In this document: piece by piece, positions 45,865 through 57,511 of the stretch
Layout of the letters: every line of letters starts with the position of its first letter
Numbering within the stretch: position 1 is the stretch's first letter
NCBI GenBank assembly: GCA_027924645.1
Contig: BSBN01001343.1
Coordinates: 1,240,001-1,304,000, forward strand
Reading direction: 5' to 3'
DNA length: 64,000 nucleotides
Origin: Cunninghamia lanceolata
Lineage: Eukaryota; Streptophyta; Pinopsida; Cupressales; Cupressaceae
Program-made: the position numbers and the translations under genes
The notes under the pieces: model-generated
What the model was told of the DNA's origin: nothing
What the model saw: the letters and a program-made list of their open reading frames with translations, nothing else
Database searches by the model: none

Positions 45865-46970
45865 TGTTGATAACTGAGAGGGGGGTGAATCAATTATCTT
45901 AATTACTTCAACTTTTTGATCTTCCTTAACAATTAGTGCAGCATCAAATCATATAAGCAAACATAACCATGAAACAAAAATAACATCAAAACACATGACA
46001 CAATGATTTTGACGTGGAAAACCCTGTTAAGGGAAAAACCACGGGGTGACTAACCCAAGATTGTATTCTCTATTAAAAGAATAAGATGGTACAAAATGGC
46101 ACTTGCCAATTAGGGCTCACTGCCTGAGCACACTGCTCACAAGAGGCTCACTACCTACAAGAGACTCACTATCTACAAGGTATAAAGAAAGTAACAAGAT
46201 ACTTGAACTGATGGGAAGCACCCACACATGCTAAGGTTTAGTTCTAGTTAGGCTCAATACACTGATCTGTTGCACTTCATTCTTCCTCTTCTTTGGTGCT
46301 GCTGTCTTGTCACATATCAGACCTGTATAACTACTTCCAAAATGGTTCTCTACTTTTCTTCATACTTCACAACACACCACACACACTATTTCATTGAAAT
46401 CCATCTAGTATATATATCCACACAAAGGATTTCAACAACTTTCTAGTCGGCATCCAGAATAGTCAATATTTTCTCAAACTCTGTTCTGTCAGCTGAATCC
46501 TTGCTTATCAAGTGATGTGTATCAAGGAGATGCTTATAGAAGTCATCAATCATGTTGGCTAATCATGAATGATACCTCAAGAAGCTTGATCACCATCAAT
46601 ATCTCATCCAGATTAAGGTCTGATGCTCTACCGGTCAGTTCTTCCTCTGTCTACTCTGCCAAATAGGGACCCAATGCTTAGGTGCTCATATCTCTTCACT
46701 CTTTTTTCAACGGAGGCTCAATCCCTGGAATCCATCAATCAAGGTACTCCTCTTGACTTCCCCAAGTCCACATTTTACTGAGATACTTCATCTGAGGGAT
46801 CCAGACCTGATTGTCAGACCTTGTTGCATGCTCTGTTCTTGGTCACCGGACCAAAATACTCTTCACTTTGACTTCCAGTATAGACACACCATGTCCTATG
46901 GATGTTTGGGATGGACTTTGTTGCCATCAATGACAACACTCATGAAGCCACATAGGGTCTCTTGCCAACA
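45865..46970 (-). repeat. 5' LTR of A'
   Basis: 1106 bp, same length as its partner, with scattered substitutions. It ends against the target repeat GGAAT. Confidence 0.92.
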
Positions 46971-46975
46971 GGAAT

Positions 46976-47412
46976 TCTTCCATCCCACAATTCATAGGGA
47001 GTTTTAGTACCATTACCTTTCACTTGAACTTTGTTTTGAATGTAGACAACAATATGTATAGCTTCTTTCCAGAAAAGTTTCGGCAGACCTCCTTCCTTCA
47101 TCATTGTTCTAGCAGCCTCTTGAACTATCCTATTCTTTCTTTCCACAACTCCATTCTGCTGAGGAGTCCTAGGTGCAGACAACTATCTCTTTATTCCTTG
47201 CTCTTCATAGCAAATGTTGAATTCATTTGATGTGAACTCACCTCCTCTATCAAACCTCAAGCATTTGATTTTTAGCTCTATTTCATTCTCAACCATTGCC
47301 TTGAAGGATTTGAACTTGTCTAGGGCTTCATATTTGTCTCTTAGAAAAGTAACTCAAGTCATTCTAGAATGATCATCAATAAGCAACATGAAGTACTTGT
47401 CACCTTGTAGAC
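46976..47412 (-). pseudogene. Element C: integrase core fragment
   Basis: The minus strand carries the Copia integrase core, with RGGEFTSNEF, then [20 protein letters not shown] and FWKEAIHIVVY. The catalytic Glu of GVVERK is retained. Several stops are present. The piece is cut by A' on the left and by B (target TAGAC, 47408-47412) on the right, and continues at 54498. Confidence 0.85.
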
Positions 47413-48705
47413 TGTTGGATCTAGGGCATACAACTAAGAGGGGGGGGGTGAATCAGTTGTAAAAAACTTCTTGTCATTCAAACACTTAACTCACTGTTGT
47501 TAGTTAGCAGCACATCAAATAATCATCCATGGAAGCATAATACATAAACACAAGAGCAGATAAGCATCAACACATTGAACACCAAGATTTTGACGTGGAA
47601 AACCCGGTTAAGGGAAAAACCACGGGGTGATTAACCCAAGAATTATTCTCTGTTAGAAGAATAAAGAAAAATGAATGGCACATGCCAATAAGGGCTCACT
47701 GCCCGAGCACACTGCTCACAAAGAGGCCCACTGCCTACAAGGAGACACACTGTCTACAAAGTGATGAAAATCACAGTCTTGAACTGGAGAATGACATCTC
47801 TACCATGTCCGGATCAGTTCCAATTAAGCCCAACAATCTCTGCTCTGCCTTTCGCACCTTTCTTCACTATATCATACTCATCCTCACTTCTCACACTGAA
47901 ATGAACTCACAAATCATTATTTATACAAGACATCGACTTAGGAACAAGCATCTAAGTCGGCAAACAACCATAGGAGTATCCGCAAGATGAATAACACATC
48001 CGGTCGGCCATCACAAGAACATTCGCAGGATGAACAACTCATCCGGTCGGCTACACAGAGCAAGAACTTCATCCGGAAGAATAACTTCAATTCCGGGCTC
48101 TACCATCAATGCGGACCAACAACACAACCTAAACATGATCCAAGAACCTTCACAAGCCTGTCTGAATGTCCGGATACATCCGCACTTCCTCTGCTTACTG
48201 GGATCTCTTGTCTTCCTCATCCGGAACTTCAAGAACACAGTCTGTCGCCACTGTCATAATGTAAGAGGTACTTCCGGACCTCCAAATCATACACAAATCA
48301 GGATGACACATAACAAGGACATCCCAAACACTCCTTCCAATCCGCAGATTAGGATAATACAATTCCGGACCTCACCGGACCTTTTTGTGATCCTCTGTCA
48401 CCTCCGGATACTTGCCGGACCCGATTCTATACCGGCAGCCACAACTCCTTCAGATCTTCATGCGGACCTCTGAAATCTTAACTGTAGCATCTCAAGACTC
48501 ATATCTACTAACCCTTTAATCCGCATCCTTCGGTTCTCATCCTATATAGTACATTTACCTTCTTCTCATCACTGTTCTTCACTATTCCTGACTGAGACTA
48601 ATTTTCTCAATATCCTCAGCACACAGCTCATCAAATCCTTCTTGTTAATGCAATATGAGTATGTTGACATCAATGACAATACTGGATAACCTCATACTTG
48701 CAACA
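47413..48705 (-). repeat. 3' LTR of element B
   Basis: Contains a TATA box on the minus strand (TATAAATA, 47918-47925) and a dense cluster of TCCGG/CCGGA and ATGCGGA motifs (about 47998-48540) in the U3 part. Confidence 0.93.
47918..47925 (-). promoter_or_regulatory. TATA box of the B LTR
   Basis: TATAAATA on the minus strand, within TGTATAAATAATG, with an identical site at 53710-53717 in the other LTR. It separates the CCGGA-rich U3 from the R/U5 region shared with A. Confidence 0.65.
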
Positions 48706-48993
48706 ATCTCCCCCTTTGTCATTGATGGCAACATATGATGTGAAAAACCATTAAGACAAGAACTTCAACTTTTCATATGTCTTCTCTTCCTTTAATGCTC
48801 CCCCTTTGATCATCAACCACTTGTTTTTCACATGTCTTCTCTCCCCCTTTGACATCAATGGCAAAGGGCTCATACTTGCAATTCTCATGCATCAGAATCA
48901 TACTAGCTGCTCCCCCTTAGTTGCAGCTCCCCATTAGTCCGGATCACAAGATATGGCTGTGATAGCCACCGGACTGATGCACATCAGTGCATC
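48706..48993 (-). promoter_or_regulatory. Reiterated polypurine tracts of element B
   Basis: The plus strand shows CTCCCCCTTTGTCATTGATG (48709), GCTCCCCCTTTGATCATC (48799), CTCCCCCTTTGACATCAATG (48842) and GCTCCCCCTTAG (48910). On the coding strand these are four purine tracts between the pol stop and the 3' LTR. Confidence 0.75.
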
Positions 48994-51900
48994 TTAGTTC
49001 ATCACTGGAGGGGCCATGACCCCTAACTTCTCTCGGAGATATTCAAAAGAGTCCTTGGGAAGAGGTTTTGTAAAGATATCTGCAATCTGATCCTTGGAGG
49101 GAACATACTCCAATCTGACTTCTTCCTTATTTACTTGTTCTCTCAAGAAGTGAAATTTGATAGATATGTGCTTAGTCTTAGAATGCAATACCAGATTCTT
49201 GGAAATATTAATTGCACTTGAATTATCACAGAAAATTGTGATAGGCTCCTCATATTCAACTTTGATGTCTCTTAGCATCTGCTTCATCCATAGGATTTGA
49301 GTACAACTACCTGCTGCTGCAATGTATTCTGCTTCAGTTGTAGACAGAGATATTGCATCTTGTTTCTTGCTTAGCCAAGAAACCAATCTCTTTCCCAAAA
49401 AGAATGCTCCACCATTAGTGCTCTTCCGGTCATCCACATCTCCTGCCCAATCTGCATCTGTGTAAGCATGAAGAGAGAAATCCGGATCTCTAGGATACCA
49501 TAGACCATACTCAACTATTCCTTTCAAGTATCTAAAAATTCTTTTGATTGCCATAACATGAGATTCTCTAGGATCAGCCTGGAATCTTGCCACAAGACCA
49601 ACAACCTGCATTATATCTGGTCTAGTTTGAGTGAGATACAACAATCCACCAATCATTGATCTATACTTTGTCTAATCTGCCTTTGGAGAATCATCATCTT
49701 TGCTTAACTTACATCCGGTTGCCATAGGAGTGTTCATAGGTTTTGAGTCTTCCATACCAAATTTCTTTAACAATTCTTTCACATATTTGGTCTGAGAGAT
49801 GAAGATCCCTTCTTTTGTTTGAGTAATTTGCAGACCCAAGAAGAAATTCATTTCACCAAGCATAGACATTTCAAACTCACTTTTCATCTGGTTTGCAAAA
49901 GTTTTGCACATACTATCTCTTCCTCCAAAAATGATATCATCCACAAACACTTCAACAATCAGAATGTTTTCATGATCAATTTTGAAATATAAGTTACTGT
50001 CAGCAGTACCTTTGTTGAATCCAATCTGCACAAGATGCTTATCCAACCTTTCATACCATGCTCTTGGGGCTTGCTTCAATCCATACAAAGCTTTCTTTAA
50101 CTTGCAGACCATATCATTATTATCAGACAATTGAAATCCATCCGGTTGTTCAATGTAGACTTCTTCTTCCAGATCACCATTTAGGAAGGCAGACTTGACA
50201 TCCATCTGATATACCTTGAAGTCTTTGAAGGCAGCAAATGCAAGAAGTAATCTGACTGCTTCAATTCTTGCTACCGGAGCAAAAGTCTCTTCAAAGTCAA
50301 TTCCTTCTATTTGAGAGTAGCCTTTGCAGACCAATCTAGCTTTGTTTCTGATTACTTCACCAGCTTCATTTAGTTTGTTCCGGAAGACCCATTTGGTTCC
50401 AATTACATTCCTGTCTCTAGGTCTGGGAACAATATCCCAAGTATGATTTTTCTCAATTTGCATCAGTTCATCTTCCATTGCTTTGGTCCAGTTTTCATCA
50501 TTGCAGGCTTCATTTATTGTTTTAGGTTCAATCTTTGAAATCAGACAACATTCATTCTGATCTTGAGCAATATTCCTTCTAGTTTGTACACCTTTGCTTC
50601 TGTCACCTATGATCTGATCTTCAGAGTGATTCAGTCTTACATACCTTGGAATTTTGGGAGTATCCAGCACTGCTGTTTCTTGATCAGCCTCATTCAAATC
50701 TAACTCTTCTTCCTGATTTACCGGATCAGGCTGACTCTGTCTCACCGGAGAGGATTGAGGTCCTTGAACACTGTCTTGGTCATCTTCATCAAACTCATAA
50801 AATCTTGAAGGCTTCTCAATTCCTTCATCAACCTTCACATTGGTGCTTTCTATCATCTTCCTCAATCTCTTATTGTAACACCGGTATGCTTTGCTTTGAG
50901 TGGAGTAGCCCAAGAAAATTCCTTCATCACTTCTAGCATCAAACTTTCCTAGATCTTCATCTCTTTTAATATAACACTTGCTACCAAATACTCTGAAATA
51001 TTTCACAGTAGGAGTGATGCCAAACCAGAGTTCATAGGGGGTCTTACCGGTGTTGTTTCTGATTTGAACTCGATTGAGAGTGTAGACTGCAGTGCTGATA
51101 GCTTCTTTCCAAAACATTTGAGGAACATTTGCTTCCAACATCATTGTCCTAGCAGCTTCCTGGATGGTCCGTTTCTTTCTCTCAACTACTCCATTCTGCT
51201 GTGGAGTCTTAGGAGCAGACAACTGTCTCCTTATACCCTGTTTCTCACAAAAGTCAATGAATTCACCAGATGTAAATTCTCCACCTCTATCAGACCTTAG
51301 ACACTTTAGTTTCAATCCGGTTTGATTCTCCACCATAGCTTTGAAGATTTTGAACTTCTCAAAAGCTTCTGATTTTTCTTTTAGAAAGGTAACCCACATC
51401 ATCCGGGAATGATCATCTATTAACAACATGAAATATCTATCACCTTGCAGACTCTTGATTCTTGTTGGTCCACATAGATCAGTATGTACTAATTCCAACA
51501 ATCCGGTAGAAGACTGATCTTTGCTTTTAAAAGAGACTCTGCTTTGTTTGCCTAACTGACATTCTTTACACACACTATTTGTAGGTTTTATCAACTTTGG
51601 AAGATCTCTCACAGCATGAGTATTGCTTATTTTGATGATGTTATCAAAATTTACATGACACATTCTTCTATGCCATAACCAACTCTGATCAATTTGAACA
51701 AACAAACAACTTTTATTTGAACCAACCAGATGAAAGATGTTACCTCTTGTCTGAGTACCGGATGCAATTTCAGTTCCGGAGCTTGTGAAGATTCTGCATT
51801 TTCCATTCTTGAACCGGAGATCATAGCCTTTATCCACTAACTGACCAACACTGAGAAGATTGTGCTTCAATCCTTCAACATACAGTACATTACCTGTTTT

Positions 51901-53148
51901 GCTCTTACCATCAAAGGAAATAGTTCCCCTACCTCTGATTCTGCCAGCAGAATTGTCACCAAACTTTACCATTCCTCCTTCATATCTTTCCAAGTCTAAG
52001 AACTTATTCTTGTCACCAGTCATATGGTGAGAACATCCACTGTCAATAACCCAATCATCCTTTTCTTCCACTTGAGCAGCCAAGGCTTTTTCAACAACTT
52101 TGTGATTGACAGATTCAGAGAGCAAGGAATCTTCTTCCTTGATGGCTATAAACACCCACTCATTTCCGGATTTGCTTCCTGGTTCTGATTCGTCATTTGT
52201 TACTCCTTCATTGTCATCTTCTTCATGAACATAATAGCAATTCTTTTGAAACCTTTGTCTGTGAGTATTAGATCTTGCAGATCTCTCCGGACATCTTGAG
52301 GCAAAATGACCAATCTTATTGCAGTTGAAACACTTAAAGGGTAGTTTTCCTTCATACTTACCGGATCCTCTTGGCAGTCTCTTTGCAATGAGGGCTTCAA
52401 GTTGAGCTGTTTCTGCTTCTTCTTCTTCCATGTCTCTTCTTGCTTGATCATACCATGACATTTTCTTTGATGAGTTTTCACCCGGATCAAATCTCTGTTT
52501 GCCTTTCACATAGGCACTGGCTTTGAAAGCAGATTCAGTCTTGGGAGGATCATCTCCAAACTCGGTCATTTCAAATGCAGCTAGTTTGCCAGCCAGTTGT
52601 TCTCTTGTGACAGTTGTGTGGGCTCTGAATTCATCAATGGCAGCAACTTTGATTTTGTAGGCAGCAGGAAGGGATCTTAGGATTTTGCAGACAATCTCAT
52701 TTTCATCTAAAGTTCCACCAGCATTTCTGATTCCACATACCAGCTCATTTACTCTTGGCATAAAGGTAGTGATGTTTTCATCATCTCTCATTTTCAATCT
52801 TTCAAATTTCCCTTTCAGACTTTGCAACCTTGCACTTTTGACAAACTCATCTCCTTCATACAAAAGTTCCAGTTTAATTAGGATCTCATATGCAGTGGGT
52901 AGGTCAATGACATTCGAGAGATCTGAGTCGTTCAATGCGCTTAGAAGAGCTTCCTTGGTCCGCAGATTGTTTTCAGCTTCTGTGATTTCATTCAGAGTTG
53001 TCGGACCACCTTGTGGAGGTACATATGGTTTTGAAATCATACCCAGGTATGCTTTTCCCATGCATTCCAAGTGACACTTCATGCGACCTTTCCAGAGAGT
53101 GAAGTTGGTTCCATCGAACTTCGGACTATCCTTCTTGTATGACGACAT
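48994..53148 (-). CDS. Element B Gag-Pol polyprotein (Copia), one amber codon
   Basis: One frame of 1384 codons starts at ATG 53148, 44 bp after the PBS; the frame is open further upstream only from a TTG. Order: Gag of the UBN2 type (about 1-200); one knuckle [14 protein letters not shown] (about 273); protease DSG in [13 protein letters not shown] (about 370); GAG-pre-integrase with HRRMCHVN and CKECQLGK; integrase with Asp near 556, DRGGEF near 622 and Glu in GVVERK near 656; RT with [11 protein letters not shown] and FVDD (about 1070); RNase H with [11 protein letters not shown] and [11 protein letters not shown]. The only break is TAG at 49672-49674, codon 1159, between RT and RNase H. 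The amber is either a recent mutation of a conserved Gln or, less likely, read through. All catalytic residues I can identify are present. Confidence 0.93.
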
Positions 53149-53191
53149 CCTGGATCTCCTCAAGCGGTTAAGCTCTTGTCAGAGGAACTTG

Positions 53192-53203
53192 GCTCTGATA
53201 CCA
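53192..53203 (-). promoter_or_regulatory. Primer-binding site of element B
   Basis: The minus strand reads TGGTATCAGAGC two bases inside the 5' LTR, a perfect initiator-Met PBS. Confidence 0.92.
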
Positions 53204-53205
53204 AT

Positions 53206-54497
53206 TGTTGGATCTAGGGCATACAACTGAGAGGGGGGGGTGAATCAGTTGTAAAAAACTTCTTGTCATTCAAACACTTAACTCACTATTGTTAGTTAGC
53301 AGCACATCAAATAATCATCCATGGAAGCATAATACATAAACACAAGAGCAGATAAGCATCAACACATTGAACACCAAGATTTTGACGTGGAAAACCTGGT
53401 TAAGGGAGAAACCACGGGGTGATTAACCCAAGAATTATTCTCTGTTAGAAGAATAAAGAAAAATGAATGGCACATGCCAATAAGGGCTCACTGCCCGAGC
53501 ACACTGCTCACAAAGAGGCCCACTGCCTACAAGGAGACACACTATCTACAAAGTGATGAAAATCATAGTCTTGAACTGGAGAATGACATCTCTACCATGT
53601 CCGGATCAGTTCCAATTAAGCCCAACAATCTCTGCTCTGCCTTTCGCACCTTTCTTCACTATATCATACTCATCCTCACTTCTCACACTGAAATGAACTC
53701 ACAAATCATTATTTATACAAGACATCGACTTAGGAACAAGCATCTAAGTCGGCAAACAACCATAGGAGTATCCGCAAGATGAATAACACATCCGGTCGGC
53801 CATCACAAGAACATTCGCAGGATGAACAACTCATCCGGTCGGCTACACAGAGCAAGAACTTCATCCGGAAGAATAACTTCAATTCTGGGCTCTACCATCA
53901 ATGCGGACCAACAACACAACCTAAACATGATCCAAGAACCTTCACAAGCCTGTCTGAATGTCCGGATACATCCGCACTTCCTCTGCTTACTGGGATCTCT
54001 TGTCTTCCTCATCCGGAACTTCAAGAACACAGTCTGTCGCCACTGTCATAATGTAAGAGGTACTTCCGGACCTCCAAATCATACACAAATCAGGATGACA
54101 CATAACAAGGACATCCCAAACACTCCTTCCAATCCGCAGATTAGGATAATACAATTCCGGACCTCACCGGACCTTTTTGTGATCCTCTGTCACCTCCGGA
54201 TACTTGCCGGACCCGATTCTATACCGGCAGCCACAACTCCTTCAGATCTTCATGCGGACCTCTGAAATCTTAACTGTAGCATCTCAAGACTCATATCTAC
54301 TAACCCTTTAATCCGCATCCTCCGGTTCTCATCCTATATAGTACATTTACCTTCTTCTCATCACTGTTCTTCACTGTTCCTGACTGAGACTAATTTTCTC
54401 AATATCCTCAGCACACAGCTCATCAAATCCTTCTTGTTAATGCAATATGAGTATGTTGACATCAATGACAATACTGGATAACCTCATACTTGCAACA
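53206..54497 (-). repeat. 5' LTR of element B
   Basis: Differs from 47413-48705 by only a handful of substitutions and one base of length, so insertion was recent. It carries the same TATA box (53710-53717) and CCGGA cluster. Confidence 0.93.
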
Positions 54498-54831
54498 TAG
54501 ACTTCTTACCCTTGTAGGACCACATAGATCTGTATGTACTAGATCTAGCAAACTGGTAGAAAATTGCTCTTTGCTCTTGAAACTTGTTCTTGTCTACTTC
54601 CCCAACTAACATTCCTTACAAATGGTATTGGCGGTTTTCACAAGTTTTGGTAAATCTCTCACAGTTTGACCTGAACTTGTCTTTACTAGTTTATCAAAGT
54701 TTATATGACACACCTTCTATGCCACAACCAAATCTCATCTTCTTGGGCTAATAAATAGTAATCATTAGTTCCTCTTAATTGATATATGTTACCTTTAGTC
54801 TTCTTACCAGTAGCAAGATTCACAGTTTTGG
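54498..54831 (-). pseudogene. Element C: GAG-pre-integrase fragment
   Basis: The minus strand continues the C polyprotein upstream of the integrase. It is collinear with 51450-51790 of B and includes the decayed Cys/His zinc-binding block. It starts with the B target repeat TAGAC and stops where repeat H2 begins. Protease, Gag and 5' LTR of C are not seen in the window. Confidence 0.75.
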
Positions 54832-55625
54832 AGGGTAAGTGCACAAAGATGAGGGACCAAAATGGGTCTTAAGTTGGCACTTTTTTTCTGAAATCAGGAA
54901 ACATTGATGTTGGATGAGAAAGTTAAGATAGCTACACTCAAAATTTGAAGATGGAACAAAACAAGAGTTGTAGTGCTCTAAACCTAGTTTCTAAACTACT
55001 ATTTTTTTCTAAAACTGGTTGAGATTAAGGGGTTCAAAAAGGGGGAGCACACAAATTGGTCTTGTTTTTCTCAAAAAACATAACATAGCATCTAGTGTGC
55101 TCCCACTAAAATGTTAACTTTTTTTTAGTATTTCAATGATCACTCTAGTGAAAAATTAGCTAACACCATGTAGTTTATCCCTAATTTTTTAGATAATTTT
55201 TCATGAATAATTGATTTTTTAGTAATTTTCAAAGTGGACACATCCTGAAAAATAGAAATCTGAGTGTGCTCCCCCCTAAACATTTTGAAAAGTAATCAAA
55301 AATCATTTTTTTAAATATGTATAGAATGGAATCTAGTTTCTAAAAATGTAACTTATTTCAAATTTCAATGAACAGTTTAAAAAAAGTCAAAAATACTAGA
55401 CACTGGTTTTTGACAAAAATAGACACACTAACGAAAGAAATTTAAGATGAAACCCTTAACGTACTCAAAATGTGAAAAAGATTATATGGCTAGATAGCTA
55501 ACAGAGAGATAAAGATTATGGTGGTATTTTTTTGAGTTATCATTAGAAAAAGTGCCATCCTGATGGGGAGCATGCTCTAGATTATCTTAGAATTTTGCTA
55601 AAAACTGGAAAAAACATGTCTAAGC
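54832..55625 (-). mobile_element. Dispersed repeat H, copy 2, inserted in C
   Basis: Inverted copy of 27188-27997 that starts GGGTAAGTGCACAAAGATG and interrupts the C coding region. Its far end abuts the E LTR at TAAGC. It contains the GGGGGAGCACAC motif variants seen in copy 1. Confidence 0.65.
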
Positions 55626-55842
55626 TGTTGAATTAGGTCCGGACAACTGAGGGGGGGTGAATTAGTTGTCACACAATTTAACAATTTAATTTTCTTAATC
55701 TTCCTTTACAACTTATAATCAAATCAATGATGTGAATATTTCAGCATAAATCAATAACACATGAGTAGAAACATAAATAGTACACTTGACACCAAGATTT
55801 TTGACGTAGAAACCCAGTTTAGGGAAAATCCATGGTGGGGGT
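55626..55842 (-). repeat. LTR of element E, first part
   Basis: Starts TGTTGAATTAGGTCC with ACAACTGAGGGGGGGTGAAT, the Sirevirus-type LTR layout, but the rest differs from C and B. It is split by element D at GGGGT and continues at 63910. Confidence 0.7.
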
Positions 55843-57511
55843 TGATGCAGAGGTAAACGCAATGGGAGCCTACAAATGGGAAGGAGGAGTCAATAATACA
55901 ATCAGCCTATTAAAAATCCTATCAGATTAGCATCATCATCATATTTCTTGCTAACACGGACAGCATCATCATATTTCGAACGAGCACGAAATATCCTCCT
56001 GCTGACTACTATTCAATTCCTTATCGCCTTTTGCCTTTCGCCTGCCAGCAGTATCATGATATTTGACAAGCGCAAACATCCTCCTGATGTTCACTATTCA
56101 CTTAGCGCCAAACACTATCTTCATCATCATGATATTCAACATCACCTTCATCAGCAGGATATAAAATATCCAGTTCCCTTCAAATATCCTGATGATGACA
56201 ACTTCAAGCACCTTTCCTTCGATGCTTACGTCACCCCGATATCCTAATGACGATTATCCTGATGACGATGACGTCACATGCAGTTCCTCAATATCATGTT
56301 GCTCCGATATCTTGATGACGTATATCCTGATGATGATGACGTCATATGCAACTCCTTCAATATCTGACTACTCAACCAACAGCATCATGATATGACTTAT
56401 CCGGTCATATTGAAACATCCTGATGATGTTAACCAAACCTTATGCCGATGACTTACGCCGATGCCAAAACACTTAGCGACAGCAGGATAAACTTGCATAG
56501 GGTGATATTCGCAATATCCTGATGATGACCTCTCCGGTACTTAGCCAAAAAAATGAACTTTCACTCCCGCATACGATAGCGATATGCGGATGAGGGACAC
56601 ATTCGAAAGATGACCCTGATGACGATATACACACTGAGTATATATCCAACTTAAATCATCCTGATGCACTTGAAACATACAGTCTTCATCAGCTTCACAA
56701 CCTGATCCGGATAGCGATATACTCACAGATGACGAGGCGAATCACTTCGACTGGAAAAGCACATGTAGACTCCTATATATCCGTCAGCTGCATGCAAACT
56801 CACAGAACCGCACAATTTCACAAAGAAAATATGATGATCGGGTTGGATCACCTTCAGATCAAAACTTAAAGATTTATCTTCCTGAACCTAGCACATGAGG
56901 ATGCTAGGCTGATTCACAGCATGCTACCAACTGATCTCTCAAACAATGAAATGCATAAACAGAAAACTAAAATGCAAACTAAACTATCATACATGACCAT
57001 TCCACTGATTCACAGAATCAACCGGTGGAAGGGTTGAAAGTATCCATCCACTTGTAATCAGAACATAAATCAAAATAATAACAACTGATAAACCAGATAA
57101 TGCAATTGATGAGATCTTATTCAGATGAAACACAAATGTCCTGAACAATGTTTCACAATGTCTGGACTGATCTCTGGATCACCAGTACAACATAACACAA
57201 CACAGCTAACATAATACGACTAACATGATAAACCCTAACAGATCGAAGGTATATATAGCAATATCCTGCGAGTACTACCAACTCGATTCCCAGCGGCTGG
57301 GAGCTTCCAAGCGGCTGGGAGAGAAGACAGCTCATACTACCTGATCACGAGCTCTAACTACCTGCACACTCTCCTAGGCTGATCTAATACATATGCATTG
57401 GTCCAATGGACCTTATTACATCATGAAGTCAAACATACTAAAAATAAACTAATGTCCTGTCATGCGGACAATGAACCTATATCCTGATCATGTAGGGGTG
57501 CTCCTACACCA
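55843..57511 (-). repeat. 3' LTR of element D
   Basis: Starts TGATGCAGAGG and ends CTCCTACACCA. A TATA box TATATATA lies at 57250-57257. The U3 part (about 55920-56760) repeats ATCCTGATGA many times and holds TGACGTCA palindromes at 56269-56276 and 56337-56344. Confidence 0.93.
56269..56344. promoter_or_regulatory. TGACGTCA (bZIP-type) sites in the D LTR
   Basis: Two perfect TGACGTCA palindromes, 68 bp apart, lie amid several TGACG half-sites. They are conserved in the other LTR at 62668-62675 and 62736-62743. Plant TGA-class bZIP factors bind such sites; use here is inference. Confidence 0.55.

Larger units (their letters stand above)
39440..46970 (-). mobile_element. Element A': second copy of the A family, inserted in C
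   Basis: The LTRs are 39440-40545 and 45865-46970, both 1106 bp, flanked by GGAAT (39435-39439 and 46971-46975). Both LTR termini, ORF1, the spacer and ORF2 correspond to element A, but sequence identity is lower than between the LTRs of one copy, so the family has been diverging for some time. It has no pol. Confidence 0.9.
47413..54497 (-). mobile_element. Element B: near-intact Copia/Sirevirus-type retrotransposon
   Basis: The LTRs are 47413-48705 (1293 bp) and 53206-54497 (1292 bp), nearly identical, and the flanking direct repeat is TAGAC (47408-47412 and 54498-54502). Complete gag-pol, PBS and repeated PPTs are present. This is the youngest-looking element in the window and the only one whose enzymes are almost all readable, so a B-like element is a reasonable source of enzymes for the A family. 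The lineage (Sirevirus) is inferred from the CACCCCCC-type LTR end, multiple PPTs and CCGGA-rich LTR. Confidence 0.93.

Noticed and set aside
48030..48473. 147-codon plus-strand frame repeated at 53822-54265
   Set aside because: It lies in the U3 of both B LTRs, antisense to the element, and is identical only because the LTRs are. No motif.
52685..53074. 129-codon open frame on the plus strand opposite element B gag
   Set aside because: Complementary shadow of the conserved gag frame; no independent motif.
55626..55842. E as the missing 5' LTR of C
   Set aside because: Beyond the shared group motifs the sequence differs from the C LTR at 35688-37141, and repeat H2 lies between.
56192..56395. 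Asp/Ser/Met-rich frames repeated in both D LTRs
   Set aside because: They arise from the ATCCTGATGA reiteration; no coding evidence.
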